Shown: positions 16,010 through 24,300 of the stretch, piece after piece
How positions within the stretch are numbered: position 1 is the first letter of the stretch
Layout: every line of letters begins with the position of its first letter
Assembly: GCA_963722575.1 (NCBI GenBank)
Contig: CAVRNR010000006.1
Location: 868,001-932,000, forward strand
From: Fen-178 sp963722575
GTDB taxonomy: Bacteria; Acidobacteriota; Terriglobia; Bryobacterales; Bryobacteraceae
Direction of reading: 5' to 3'
DNA: 64,000 bases
Notes under the pieces: generated by a model
What the model was told of the DNA's origin: nothing
What the model saw: only the letters and a program-made list of their open reading frames with translations
Database searches by the model: none
Program-made: the position numbers and the translations under genes

Positions 16010-17025
16010 AAGAACCCGCTCACGTTCTCCCACAGCAATTGCCGAAAGCTCTTGTCGAGGTAGGAGCGGATGGAGACGTAGCACTGGTCGCACTGATTCC
16101 GGCTGGTGAATTCGCGGATCATGCGGGTGCGCTCTTCGAGCGGGTAGCGGTGGAACTGCATGGAGCACGGCTGCAACGCGCCATCGGCCGTCACCACCAG
16201 GAAGCGCAGGCCGGCCTTGCAGCCGGGGGTCCCGTTGTTGGCGAAGTAGCGGCGCGTGGCTTCGAGCGTGGAGGGGGAGTTGACGATCCAGTTGGTCTGG
16301 TCGCGGCGCGCCTCCACGCGGTCCATGTGCGCGTTCAATTGGGCATGCTGTGCGGGCGTGTCGAGGAAGTAGTCGCGGCAGCCGGTGCGCCGCGCCGAGT
16401 AGGCGCTATAGCACAGGTTGACGCCCCACTCGCGGGCTTTGTCGGCAATGGCGCCGATCTCGCCCACGTTCTCGCTGGTGATGCAACTGTTGAGCACGAT
16501 GTCGTCGTGCCCCAGCCTGGCGAGACGTGGAACCAGGTCCTCGAGATGCCGGTAGAGGCCCGGATAGGCGCGGAAATCGTCGTGCCGTTCATCGGGGAAA
16601 TCGAGGCTGACGGAGAACTGGTGGATGCCGGCCTCGCGCAAGGCCAGGTATTTCTCCTGGGTCATGAGCGACCAGTTGGAAACCAGGATGGTGTACGGCA
16701 GCTTCGACCCGCCCTTGATGTTGCGGACGATTTCCACCACGTCGTCGCGCAGCAGGGGCTCACCGCCCGAGACCTGCACCACGCACGGGCGCAGCGCCTC
16801 CATGTAGCGGCGGTATTCGGCGGGCCGCAAATTGCGCGATTCATCGCGCGGCCCGCCGTGGTCGCAGTGCTTGCAGAAGCACGTGCAGGCGTCCGTCACC
16901 TCGAACGAAACCACGATGGGGCGTCCGGCGATCCAGTTGAGCGACCCTCGCCCGATAATCCGCAGCGATTCGATGAGGGGGACCTTGCGCAAGCGATAAG
17001 CCTCGAAGAAAAACGATGGTAACAT
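15985..17025 (-). CDS. Radical SAM/SPASM protein
   Basis: A 346-residue radical SAM enzyme. The [4Fe-4S] motif C-x3-C-x2-C is present in DACTCFCKHCDHGG at residues ~47-60. QVSGGEPLLRDD near residue 94 supplies the SAM-contacting GGE. The C-terminal third has the extra cysteines of a SPASM/twitch region: PGCKAGLRF, LQPCSMQFHRYP and NQCDQCY, which would hold an auxiliary cluster. Such enzymes include peptide (RiPP) maturases, anaerobic sulfatase-maturing enzymes and hopanoid or heme-modifying HpnH/AhbD-like proteins. No precursor peptide or sulfatase is adjacent, so the substrate is unknown. The stop overlaps the GH28 start codon (ATGA). Confidence 0.83.
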   Translation of the reverse strand: MLPSFFFEAYRLRKVPLIESLRIIGRGSLNWIAGRPIVVSFEVTDACTCFCKHCDHGGPRDESRNLRPAEYRRYMEALRPCVVQVSGGEPLLRDDVVEIVRNIKGGSKLPYTILVSNWSLMTQEKYLALREAGIHQFSVSLDFPDERHDDFRAYPGLYRHLEDLVPRLARLGHDDIVLNSCITSENVGEIGAIADKAREWGVNLCYSAYSARRTGCRDYFLDTPAQHAQLNAHMDRVEARRDQTNWIVNSPSTLEATRRYFANNGTPGCKAGLRFLVVTADGALQPCSMQFHRYPLEERTRMIREFTSRNQCDQCYVSIRSYLDKSFRQLLWENVSGFFSFTSSEK

Positions 17026-17594
17026 GGCGCGGCGCGGGGGTGCGGGCGCTTATTATCCCTGGGCTGTTTGACCCCGGCGACGGTTGCCAGCATCGGTACA
17101 GGAGAGTTGCGACGTGGATAGCTGGGATTTCCGGGTCTGATGGCCGTTCTTCCGGTACTGGACCGGGGTTCTTTCCCGCTGGTGCGCCTTGGCGACGGAT
17201 CGGTGTACATGCGGATGATTCCCTTTCTGTAGAGAGAAAGAAGGCAGCTCGGTTATTCTCGTGAGGACGGTCCCCGCGGTTCATCGAGCGGCCACACCTC
17301 CGGAACCTGAAAGCGATCTCGGCGAGGGTTGGACTTCAGTGCCTGTGGGCGGGTCGAGGGCCGTAGACGTTCCCGCGCACGACGAGGAGATCAGGGAAGC
17401 TGGCGTGTTCCACGTTTCCGGAGCAGGCGATTACCTAGTGGCCCTGATGGCGGTGCTGTTGGCTGGCCTAGCTCCCTTTCTTCCGGTGCACGCCACGGCC
17501 TGGGTGGTGCACGGGTTCAGGAAGCCGTGAAATGCCGAGTGCGGCTAGTGAGCTATGAGGAACGGCCAAGAGCCGGGGCCGCGCGCGATTTCTT
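17026..17594. other. Non-coding or decayed region
   Basis: About 570 bases without a convincing gene. A forward frame at 17261-17530 encodes a hydrophobic stretch (LVALMAVLLAGLAPFLP), but it has no Shine-Dalgarno sequence and its composition does not look like its neighbours. I see no clear RNA gene or transposon remnant; the divergent promoter of the radical SAM gene must lie in its first part. Confidence 0.5.
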
Positions 17595-17624
17595 TTGATG
17601 CTGTCATGCCATATCGGCTATACT
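17595..17624 (+). promoter_or_regulatory. Sigma70-type promoter for leaderless small gene at 17631
   Basis: TTGATG (17595-17600) and TATACT (17619-17624) are separated by 18 nt. The -10 box ends 6 nt before GTG 17631, so transcription should begin at the start codon. Confidence 0.6.
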
Positions 17625-17630
17625 TAAGAA

Positions 17631-17852
17631 GTGCCGGACATCCAACAAGCGATCAAGGAGTTGCAAGAGACCGCCATCGTGATGAGCGGTATTCAATCGC
17701 GGCAAGCGGAGTTGCTCAAACAGCACGGCGAATGGTTGCATTCACACGACCTCGCGATGACCCAGGCCCGCGAGCGCGGCCGGGAGACCGACGAGCACAT
17801 CGATAAGCTCGTGATCGCGATTGGGGAGTCGCTCCGGAGGGACGGTAAGTAG
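17631..17852 (+). CDS. Small coiled-coil protein
   Basis: A 73-residue, highly charged protein starting at GTG 17631 (PDIQQAIKELQETAIVMSG...). It is predicted helical over most of its length, with heptad-like hydrophobic spacing, as in short coiled-coil or phage-type accessory proteins. No domain is recognised. A well-spaced promoter directly before the start and a following small gene (17859) support expression. GTG fits because the -10 box lies exactly 6 nt upstream and no upstream alternative is available without overlapping the promoter. Confidence 0.6.
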   Translation: MPDIQQAIKELQETAIVMSGIQSRQAELLKQHGEWLHSHDLAMTQARERGRETDEHIDKLVIAIGESLRRDGK

Positions 17853-17858
17853 CAGCTC

Positions 17859-18026
17859 ATGCCGCGCACGCTGACCACGCGCACAGCCCGCAAGATGGCG
17901 GCCGCGCGGAAGACGTACGGCGGCCCTCGCGGCGTCAGGATGCCTTGCGGATGGTGCGGCAAGCCAATGACCGCCAGCCAGATGCGGAAGCACTTTACGG
18001 ATTGCCCCAGGAGGCCCAATGATTAA
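17859..18026 (+). CDS. Tiny Cys/His zinc-finger-like protein
   Basis: A 55-residue basic protein (MPRTLTTRTARKMAAARKTY...) starting 6 nt after the coiled-coil gene. It contains C30-x2-C33, H45 and C49 in CGWCGKPMTA...RKHFTDC, a plausible zinc-binding C2HC knuckle, preceded by an Arg/Lys-rich tail. This looks like a small nucleic-acid-binding protein. The short spacing suggests a two-gene unit with the coiled-coil protein. Confidence 0.5.
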   Translation: MPRTLTTRTARKMAAARKTYGGPRGVRMPCGWCGKPMTASQMRKHFTDCPRRPND

Positions 18027-18111
18027 CCCCGAGGAATTGGCGATCTGCAGGAGGCGCGGGCTGACATGATGATAGTCGCCATTTGACTGTTCGACCTGCG
18101 CGCCCTTGCGT

Positions 18112-18117
18112 TATTCT
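18112..18117 (+). promoter_or_regulatory. -10 box of YkgJ-like gene (leaderless)
   Basis: TATTCT lies 6 nt before ATG 18124, with no Shine-Dalgarno sequence. The only TTGACT upstream (18083-18088) is 23 nt away, which is too far for a standard promoter, so the -35 is uncertain. Confidence 0.45.
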
Positions 18118-18123
18118 CGTAGC

Positions 18124-18741
18124 ATGTCCGGCGACCAGGCCCTCATCCAAATCGTGGATGCCGCACTGGCCGAGGCCGCGCGCAAGAGCGGGGCATGGCT
18201 GGTCTGCCGTCCCAGCTGCACCGAATGCTGCATGGGACCTTTCCCCATCAGCCAGCTTGACGCCCGCCGGTTGCGAGAGGGGCTGGCGAAGCTCGAATCG
18301 CGTGACCGCCAGCGCGCCGCCCATGTCCGCGAGCGGACCCGCCAGGCCGTAGCCCGGATATGGCCCGATTTTCCCGGCGACGCCGCCACCGGCGTGCTGG
18401 GGGAAGACGAAGAGGCCGAGGAGCAGTTCGCCGCGCTGGCGGATGACGGGCCGTGTCCGGCGCTCGACCCGGCCACCGGCACCTGCGACCTTTATGCGGC
18501 GCGCCCCATCACCTGCCGCATTTTCGGCCTGCCGGTGCGTTGCGGCTCCGAGGCCGTGGGCGTATGCGAGTTATGTTTCCAGGGGGCCAGCGACCAGGAA
18601 ATTGCCGCTTGCCAGGTCGAGATCGATCCCCAGGGCCTGGGATCCCGGTTGTCCGATGAACTGGAGCGGACCACCGGCGCGCACGGCCAGACCATTGTGG
18701 CTTTCGCGCTGGTCGCGGCGGGCGAGGCTGCCCGGCGTTAA
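18124..18741 (+). CDS. YkgJ-family Cys-cluster protein
   Basis: A 205-residue member of the YkgJ/CxxCxxCC family, thought to bind an iron-sulfur or zinc centre. The first ligand group is CRPSCTECCMGPF (residues ~28-40) and the second is CPALDPATGTCDLYAARPITCRIFGLPV (residues ~111-138), as in other members. Later cysteines (RCGSE, VCELCF) may add ligands. Biochemical role is unknown; the family is often described as metal-cluster-binding. The TAA stop falls exactly at the edge of an inverted repeat (18741), so the natural C-terminus may have been changed by the repeat. Confidence 0.8.
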   Translation: MSGDQALIQIVDAALAEAARKSGAWLVCRPSCTECCMGPFPISQLDARRLREGLAKLESRDRQRAAHVRERTRQAVARIWPDFPGDAATGVLGEDEEAEEQFAALADDGPCPALDPATGTCDLYAARPITCRIFGLPVRCGSEAVGVCELCFQGASDQEIAACQVEIDPQGLGSRLSDELERTTGAHGQTIVAFALVAAGEAARR

Positions 18742-18980
18742 AAAAGGGGTCAGACGCATTTTCCATCTGTATCCCGTCCGCACCCCACAAACAGCAAGCC
18801 TTGCGGCAGGCCGGTCTGGTCCGTGTCCCCTGGCTTCTGTCGCGGCTGGCGATTGTCTCCGCGCTGGGTAACGTGAGGGGCGATGGGTGGAAAGACGACG
18901 CGCGGGCGGCGGGGCATGGTGTAGGACGGGAGGGAAATGCGGTGGGAAGTTCTCAGGAAAATGCGTCTGTCCCCTTTTCC
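18741..18980. repeat. Short inverted-repeat element between convergent genes
   Basis: The left arm (18741-18764) and right arm (18956-18980) are inverted copies with one mismatch over ~23 bases; the core reads GGGGTCAGACGCATTTTCC on the left. The ~190 bases between them hold no gene. The element terminates two genes: the YkgJ stop codon sits at its left edge and the histidine kinase ends (K-G-T-D-A-F-S) inside the right arm with its TGA just beyond. Its structure is that of a small non-autonomous (MITE- or REP-like) element; no transposase is present. Confidence 0.65.
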
Positions 18981-21556
18981 AGGACTTCCCGCACTTTGGC
19001 GGCGAGTTGCGCGGGGGAGAATGGCTTGGGCAGATAGGCCACGGCCGCATCCAGCACGCCTTCGTGAGCAATCGCGTGGGCCGTGTATCCCGAGGTGTAC
19101 AGCGTCTTCAGCGAAGGACGAAGCGCCACCAGCCGCGTGGCGAGTTCTCTTCCCGTCATTCCCGGCATCACCACATCGGTAATCAGCAGGTGGATCGGCT
19201 CCGGGTAGCGCTCCGACAGCGACAATGCCTCGCTTCCGCTGGCAGCTTGGAGCAGCCGATATCCCTGGCTTTCCAGCATCGCCAGCGTCAGTTTCCTTAC
19301 TTCCGGCTGGTCCTCCACCACCAGCACCGTTTCGCTGCCCCGCAGAGTCTCGGCCGCCAAAACCGGCTCCGTAAGCGGCTCGGGAGCGGCGCCTGCCCTG
19401 GGAAGGTAAACTTTGAACGTCGAGCCTTTGCCGGGTTCGCTATAGACCCAGATCCAACCGCCGGCCTGTTTCACGATGCCGTAGACCGTGGAAAGACCCA
19501 GCCCGGTGCCCGCCCCAATCTCTTTGGTGGTGAAGAAGGGATCGAAGATGTGTTGCACCACTTCTTGGGTCATCCCCGCTCCCGTATCCGTGATCGAGAG
19601 GAGCACGTAAGGCCCGGCTTCCACGCCGGCGTGCTGCGCGGCATAACCTGAGTCGATGTCGATGTTCGTGGTTTCCATGACGATCCGTCCGCCATCCGGC
19701 ATGGCATCGCGGGCGTTGATCGCCAGGTTCATGAGAACCTGGTTCATCTGGCTTGAATCCGCCACCACGGAACCCAGCTCCGCATCCAGGTGCGTGATGA
19801 TTTCAACGTCGTCGCCGATGAGCCGGGATAGCATCTTGCGGGCGTCCGCGACCAGGTCGTTAAGGCTGATGACCCGTGGCTCGGCCACCTGCTTTCTGCT
19901 GAACGCCAAGAGTTGGCGGGTGAGCGCCGCGGCCCGTTGGCCCGCCAGCAGAATCTCGTCCACTGGCTCCCGCAGCGGATCGCCGGGGCCCATCTCATCC
20001 AGCAGCATGGCGCAATAGCCGTTGATCACGGTCAGATGGTTGTTGAAGTCGTGGGCCACCCCGCCGGCCAGCCGCCCGACGCTTTCCATCTTCTGGGCTT
20101 GCAGCAGTTGGCGCTCCAGATGGCGCCTTTCCTCCTCCGCCCGTTTCTGCCCGGTAATGTCCTCGACGACCGCCACGAAGTGCAGAGGCTCTCCGGAGGC
20201 CGAGCGGAGCAGGGACAGCATCAGGTTTGCCCAAACGACGCCGCCGTCTTTGCGGAGGTAGCGCTTCTCCACTGCGAAACTGCTCCGCTCACCGTTCAGT
20301 AGTTGCAGCACGAGTTGTTCGTCTCGAGCGAGGTCGTCCGGATGAGTGATCTCGCGGAACGTCAGGCTCAGCAATTCCTCCCGCGAGTACCCCATGATCT
20401 CGCAGAATCGCTGGTTTAACCGGATGAACCGTGCGTCCAGGGATGAATCGGCCATGCCGATGGCCGCCTGCTCGAAGATCGCGCGAAAACGGGATTCGCT
20501 CTCTTGCAGCGCCTGCGCAGACCGCTCTTCCATCCCCCGGCGCTCGATTTCCGCCTCGTAGCGCTCCCGATAGAAGTGGGATTGCTGGCGCCGCCACCAC
20601 AGCACCATGATGGCGCCCACCGCAAGGATCAGCAAGACCGCACCCAGGCCCAGCATGAGGGAGCGCCGGCGGATAGGGGTCTCCACCTCGTCTCTTTCCA
20701 TCTTGGCGATCAGGTACCACGGCGAATCGGGAACGTGCCGGACAGCGCCAACCAGCGGCACGCCGTCAGCGTCCAGCGCTTCGATGTTGCCTTCCTTGCC
20801 CTCCACGGCCTGTACCGCCAGGACGTTCGTCCGGCTCATAGGAATTCTGAAATTAGCCGCGGAATTCTTACGGCCGCGAAGCGGGCTCAAGAACAAGGCG
20901 TCGTTGCCATCGCGGCGAACCAACACCGTTTCGCCGCTGGCACTGGCGACCGGCCAGGTTTCGAGGAGCGGATACAAATAGGTCCCGGGATCTATACTGA
21001 ATGCAAGCACCCCGAATGCCGCCGAACCGGGGGCCAGTCTCAGCGGCAGGTTCAGTCCGAGATGGACCCGATCGGAAGGTGCGTCGCGGAGAAAGTCCCG
21101 AAGCATGATAGCGCCGTTGCGGAGCGCGCCCGCGGCAAGCCGGCGAAGGTGTTCGGCGTTGCCGAGTTTCTCTCCTACTGCGAGGGCCGGCTTTCCCTGC
21201 GGGTCGAGCAGCAAGACGTCGGCGTAACGCAGGTTCTTGGAGAGCGCATCCATCCAGGCATAAGCCGCGGCCCGATCGGACGCGCTGGCGTCGCCGGCCA
21301 CAACACGCCGAAGCAGGGTCAAAGCCATGCGGTTCGCCAGAATGGCGCGCGCTTCGCCAAGCTGCATCGAGCGCCACTCGGAGAGCTCCTTGACCTTGAT
21401 GTCGGCGATGGTAAGAAGCTGGTTGCGCACGTCGCGCTCGACGGTGTTCTTTTGTTCGATGTGAAACCAGTACGCCATCGCGCCGATGGCTGTGGCTAGA
21501 ACGACGAAGAGGGCGAGAAGCTGATACGGAATGCGGGGCGACGAACGTGGTCTCAT
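18953..21556 (-). CDS. Membrane hybrid histidine kinase (PAS, HisKA, HATPase, REC)
   Basis: About 867 residues from ATG 21556. Layout: TM1 (~8-30), a ~270-residue extracytoplasmic sensor region, TM2 (~300-322, LGAVLLILAVGAIMVLWW), a PAS domain (~360-480), then a dimerisation helix with the phospho-acceptor H502 in GVAHDFNNHLTV, the ATPase lobe (NLAINARDAMPDGG; DTGAGM; GTGLGLSTVYGIV) and a C-terminal receiver (VLVVEDQPEVRK; LLITDVVMPGMTG). The HDFNN phospho-box is the NtrB/BaeS-like type common in hybrid kinases. No response regulator is adjacent. The final residues derive from the repeat at 18956-18980. It starts 10 nt after the Gfo/Idh/MocA stop. Confidence 0.88.
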   Translation of the reverse strand: MRPRSSPRIPYQLLALFVVLATAIGAMAYWFHIEQKNTVERDVRNQLLTIADIKVKELSEWRSMQLGEARAILANRMALTLLRRVVAGDASASDRAAAYAWMDALSKNLRYADVLLLDPQGKPALAVGEKLGNAEHLRRLAAGALRNGAIMLRDFLRDAPSDRVHLGLNLPLRLAPGSAAFGVLAFSIDPGTYLYPLLETWPVASASGETVLVRRDGNDALFLSPLRGRKNSAANFRIPMSRTNVLAVQAVEGKEGNIEALDADGVPLVGAVRHVPDSPWYLIAKMERDEVETPIRRRSLMLGLGAVLLILAVGAIMVLWWRRQQSHFYRERYEAEIERRGMEERSAQALQESESRFRAIFEQAAIGMADSSLDARFIRLNQRFCEIMGYSREELLSLTFREITHPDDLARDEQLVLQLLNGERSSFAVEKRYLRKDGGVVWANLMLSLLRSASGEPLHFVAVVEDITGQKRAEEERRHLERQLLQAQKMESVGRLAGGVAHDFNNHLTVINGYCAMLLDEMGPGDPLREPVDEILLAGQRAAALTRQLLAFSRKQVAEPRVISLNDLVADARKMLSRLIGDDVEIITHLDAELGSVVADSSQMNQVLMNLAINARDAMPDGGRIVMETTNIDIDSGYAAQHAGVEAGPYVLLSITDTGAGMTQEVVQHIFDPFFTTKEIGAGTGLGLSTVYGIVKQAGGWIWVYSEPGKGSTFKVYLPRAGAAPEPLTEPVLAAETLRGSETVLVVEDQPEVRKLTLAMLESQGYRLLQAASGSEALSLSERYPEPIHLLITDVVMPGMTGRELATRLVALRPSLKTLYTSGYTAHAIAHEGVLDAAVAYLPKPFSPAQLAAKVREVLEKGTDAFS

Positions 21557-21566
21557 CCCCTGAGCA

Positions 21567-22712
21567 TTATGGCACATCCACCCAGGCGTGTTTCCGGTGG
21601 CTCTCCATCTCCGCCTCCAGGATGGTGAGCGTTCGCAGCCCGTCGGCGAACTGCGGGTACTCGGGTTCGGAGCCGGGCTCCTCGATCGAGCGGTAGAAGC
21701 GGCGGAACACCTGCTTGAAGGTGTCGTCGTAGCCTTCGCTGTGGCCGCCGGGCAAGTCCGCGTAGGAGCGCGCGCCCTCTTTCAGCAGCGACGGGTCCTT
21801 GATCATGACCTGGTTGCTGGTGTTGCGGTTGCCAATCCACAACTCATCGGGGCGCTCCTGGTCCCAGGCCACGCCCGCCTTGGTCCCGTAGATTTCGAGG
21901 TTCAGACGGTTCTTGCGCCCCGCTGAAACCTGGCTGGCGGTGAAGGCGCCGCGCGCCCGGCCGCCCATGCGGAACGCCACCGCGCCGAAATCCTCGGTGT
22001 CGATGGCCGTCTCGATGTAATCCCCGGGCTTGAGCATCTTGCCGGCGAACGTCTCCACCGGTCCCTTGGGACGCTTGTGGGTTTTGTTGTAGGTCTGGAG
22101 GTCGGCGCACACCGAGGTGATGCGCAACCCGGTGACGTGCTCGGCCATGTCGCACCAGTGCGAGCCGAGGTCCGCCAGGCAGCGCGAGGGGCCGCTGGTC
22201 TTGGAATCCAGGCGCCAGTTCCAATCCGTGTCGTAGAGCAGCCAGTCCTGGGAATAGGTGCCCTGGACCACCAGGATCTCGCCCAGGTCGCCATCCTCCC
22301 GCATGCGGCGCATGTGCTGCACCATGGGGTAGAAGCGCAGGTTGTGGAAGGTACAATTGCGGCGCCGGGTCTCGCCGGCCAGCATTACCAACTTGCGCGC
22401 CTCCTCCACCGAGACCGCCAGCGGCTTCTCGCAAATCACGTGCTTGCCGGCCTGGAGCGCGTCCCTGGCCATGGGGAAATGCAGGAAGTTAGGTGTACAA
22501 ATGTGCACGGCATCGACGGCCGGGTCTTCGAGAATCCCGCGGTAATCCGAGTCGATCTTCCCGACGCCGAATTCGGCGGCCAGCCGGGCGGCCTTCTCGA
22601 CCTCGCTTTCGCCGATGGCATACACCTGGACGTAGCCCAGCCTGCGAATGCCTTCCAGATGGACGCGGCCCACGAAACCGGCGCCGAATACCGCCGCGTT
22701 GAATCGTTGCAT
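21567..22712 (-). CDS. Gfo/Idh/MocA-family NAD(P)-dependent oxidoreductase
   Basis: A 381-residue cytoplasmic dehydrogenase. The N-terminal Rossmann motif is AVFGAGFVGRVHLEGI (residues 7-22), followed by the family signature CEKPLAVSVEEARKL near residue 94, where Lys is catalytic, and the C-terminal alpha/beta domain with GSHWCDMAEHVTG supplying the conserved Asp-x3-His. Members oxidise or epimerise sugars and inositols; the substrate is unknown. A strong Shine-Dalgarno (AGGAGGAAATC before ATG 22712) and a TATTATAC-type -10 further upstream indicate its own promoter. The histidine kinase follows after 10 nt. Confidence 0.88.
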   Translation of the reverse strand: MQRFNAAVFGAGFVGRVHLEGIRRLGYVQVYAIGESEVEKAARLAAEFGVGKIDSDYRGILEDPAVDAVHICTPNFLHFPMARDALQAGKHVICEKPLAVSVEEARKLVMLAGETRRRNCTFHNLRFYPMVQHMRRMREDGDLGEILVVQGTYSQDWLLYDTDWNWRLDSKTSGPSRCLADLGSHWCDMAEHVTGLRITSVCADLQTYNKTHKRPKGPVETFAGKMLKPGDYIETAIDTEDFGAVAFRMGGRARGAFTASQVSAGRKNRLNLEIYGTKAGVAWDQERPDELWIGNRNTSNQVMIKDPSLLKEGARSYADLPGGHSEGYDDTFKQVFRRFYRSIEEPGSEPEYPQFADGLRTLTILEAEMESHRKHAWVDVP

Positions 22713-23182
22713 GATTTCCTCCTGGGTTTCCGAACGTATAATAACGAGGCTGTGCCTCCGATCGCAAGCAATGATCGAGGCGGAACCGGGTAGACCTCGA
22801 CGCGGAGACGCGGAGACGCGGAGAAAGAACGCGGAGAAGAACTCAGAGGAAAGGGCTGATACATAGGTCGCCGCTCGACGCCGCCACCGGAGGTTCGAAC
22901 GCGGAGTCAGCGGAGGATTCGGTTTCGGGCGCGGTCTCAGGTGAAGCGGCGGGCCTCAAGAGAATCGTGCATCATTACGCGAATCCCTCACTGACACCGC
23001 ATGTCTCCGCTTCCTCCGCGCTCGAACCCGGGGGAACGGGAACCTCCCGATTCTCTCATCCTCTCCGCGTCTTTCTCTGTGTCTCCGCGGCTCCGCGTCG
23101 AAATGGAATCTGACTCGTTCGCATCGATTTCGCGGGCCCCAGTACTCTACCGCAAAAGTTGTTAGATTGGTAACACAGTGTC
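22713..23182. repeat. Intergenic region with GCGGAGACGCGGAG-type repeats
   Basis: About 470 bases without a gene. Imperfect tandem units (GACGCGGAGACGCGGAGA...) fill 22798-22853, and reverse-complement versions (CTCCGCGTC...CTCCGCGGCTCCGCGTCG) occur at 23058-23103, so the whole segment can fold back on itself. Shorter related pieces (GCGGAGTCAGCGGAGG; CTTCCTCCGCGCTCG) lie between. The first ~40 bases probably hold the promoter of the Gfo/Idh/MocA gene. Confidence 0.6.
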
Positions 23183-23470
23183 ATGCGGGTTAGGATTCGG
23201 TTTGCCAGGCGTTCCAGAACCGCCACCAGGCGCAGGAGAAACCAGCGGATTGCCCTCGTCGTGGCCGCGCTGCTGACGCCCGCTGCCGCTATCGCCGCGG
23301 CGCTGGGTTTGTGGCGCATTGCCGCCGACCTGAACTGGGCCAATCGTTTTGCCATCCCCTCCGGGGTTTTCTCGCATTGGCAGGTATGGCTGGGCGCGGC
23401 CGCCGGGCTGCAGTTCTGCTCGCGCCTTCTGAACCGCTACGGCAAAGGCGCGGGACGCGCCGCCTCGTGA
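23183..23470 (+). CDS. Small basic two-helix membrane protein
   Basis: A 95-residue protein with a very basic N-terminus (MRVRIRFARRSRTATRRRRN), a transmembrane helix at ~23-45 (IALVVAALLTPAAAIAAALGLW) and a second weaker one at ~65-80. Positive-inside bias places the N-terminus in the cytoplasm. No function is recognised. It precedes the rhomboid protease gene by 42 nt, but a TATTCT box (23489-23494) suggests that the latter has its own promoter. Confidence 0.5.
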   Translation: MRVRIRFARRSRTATRRRRNQRIALVVAALLTPAAAIAAALGLWRIAADLNWANRFAIPSGVFSHWQVWLGAAAGLQFCSRLLNRYGKGAGRAAS

Positions 23471-23512
23471 AGGCCGAAACCGTTCTGATATTCTAATTCT
23501 TAGAGACCCGTC

Positions 23513-24247
23513 ATGCGATACGCCCGGTACCCGTCTGGAAGTTCCTTCTTCTACGGATACTTCCCCCCCGCGGTCAAGTGGCTGCTGATCGTCAACACGG
23601 CGGTTTTCATTCTGACCAGTCTGGCGCCGCGGTCCTTCGATGCCGATATCAGGGTGTTGGCGCTGGCGCCGGTAGCGGTGGTCTACCACCTGGCCTTCTG
23701 GCAACTGGTCACCTACCTGTTTCTGCATGGCGGCATATGGCACCTGCTTTTCAATATGCTCACGCTGTGGATGTTCGGCGTGCAGTTGGAGCAGGATTGG
23801 GGCACGCGGAAGTTCCTCAAATACTACTTCCTGTGCGGAATCGGGGCGGGCCTTTGCGATGTGGCGCTGCACGCGGCGATGGGCGACTGGAGCACGCGCA
23901 CCATCGGCGCGTCGGGCGCGATTTTCGGCTTGCTGCTGGCCTTCGGCGTTCTATATCCGAACCAGACGGTGTTGATGAACTTCCTGTTCCCCATCAAGGC
24001 CAAGTACATGGTGATGATCTACGGCGCGATCGAGCTGTGGATGTCCATCGGCCCCAACAACGGGGTGAGCAGCATCGCCCACCTGGGCGGCATGCTGTTC
24101 GGGTACGTGTACCTGAAGGGCCCCCGGCCGGCGTGGCGGATGCCCGACGCGCTCGGCGCCTACCGGCAGTGGAAGCTTCAGCGGGCCAAGAGGAAGTTCC
24201 AGGTCTACATGCGAAAACAGGGCAGACGCGGGCCGTGGGTCAATTGA
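23513..24247 (+). CDS. Rhomboid-family intramembrane serine protease
   Basis: A 244-residue polytopic protein. The rhomboid core is intact: H72-G-G-I-W-H77-L-L-F-N81 in the second helix provides the oxyanion side chains, GASGAIFG carries the nucleophile Ser134, and SSIAHLGGMLFG carries the catalytic His190. Around six transmembrane segments are visible. Rhomboids cleave membrane-tethered substrates within the bilayer; the target is unknown. The ~40-residue C-terminal tail is basic and cytoplasmic. The start is ATG 23513 with weak Shine-Dalgarno. Confidence 0.9.
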   Translation: MRYARYPSGSSFFYGYFPPAVKWLLIVNTAVFILTSLAPRSFDADIRVLALAPVAVVYHLAFWQLVTYLFLHGGIWHLLFNMLTLWMFGVQLEQDWGTRKFLKYYFLCGIGAGLCDVALHAAMGDWSTRTIGASGAIFGLLLAFGVLYPNQTVLMNFLFPIKAKYMVMIYGAIELWMSIGPNNGVSSIAHLGGMLFGYVYLKGPRPAWRMPDALGAYRQWKLQRAKRKFQVYMRKQGRRGPWVN

Positions 24248-24300
24248 CCGGCAACGCCGGCGCCAGTGGGCGCGTCTTTTGATATAGTGACACCAGAGGC

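Noticed and set aside
16039..17022. 327-codon forward frame opposite the radical SAM gene
   Set aside because: No motif; the reverse strand has the C-x3-C-x2-C cluster and SPASM cysteines.
17261..17530. 89-codon frame with a hydrophobic stretch
   Set aside because: No ribosome-binding site, coding character weak; left as part of a non-coding region.
22798..23103. CRISPR array
   Set aside because: Units are adjacent, imperfect and inverted, without regular spacers; no cas genes.
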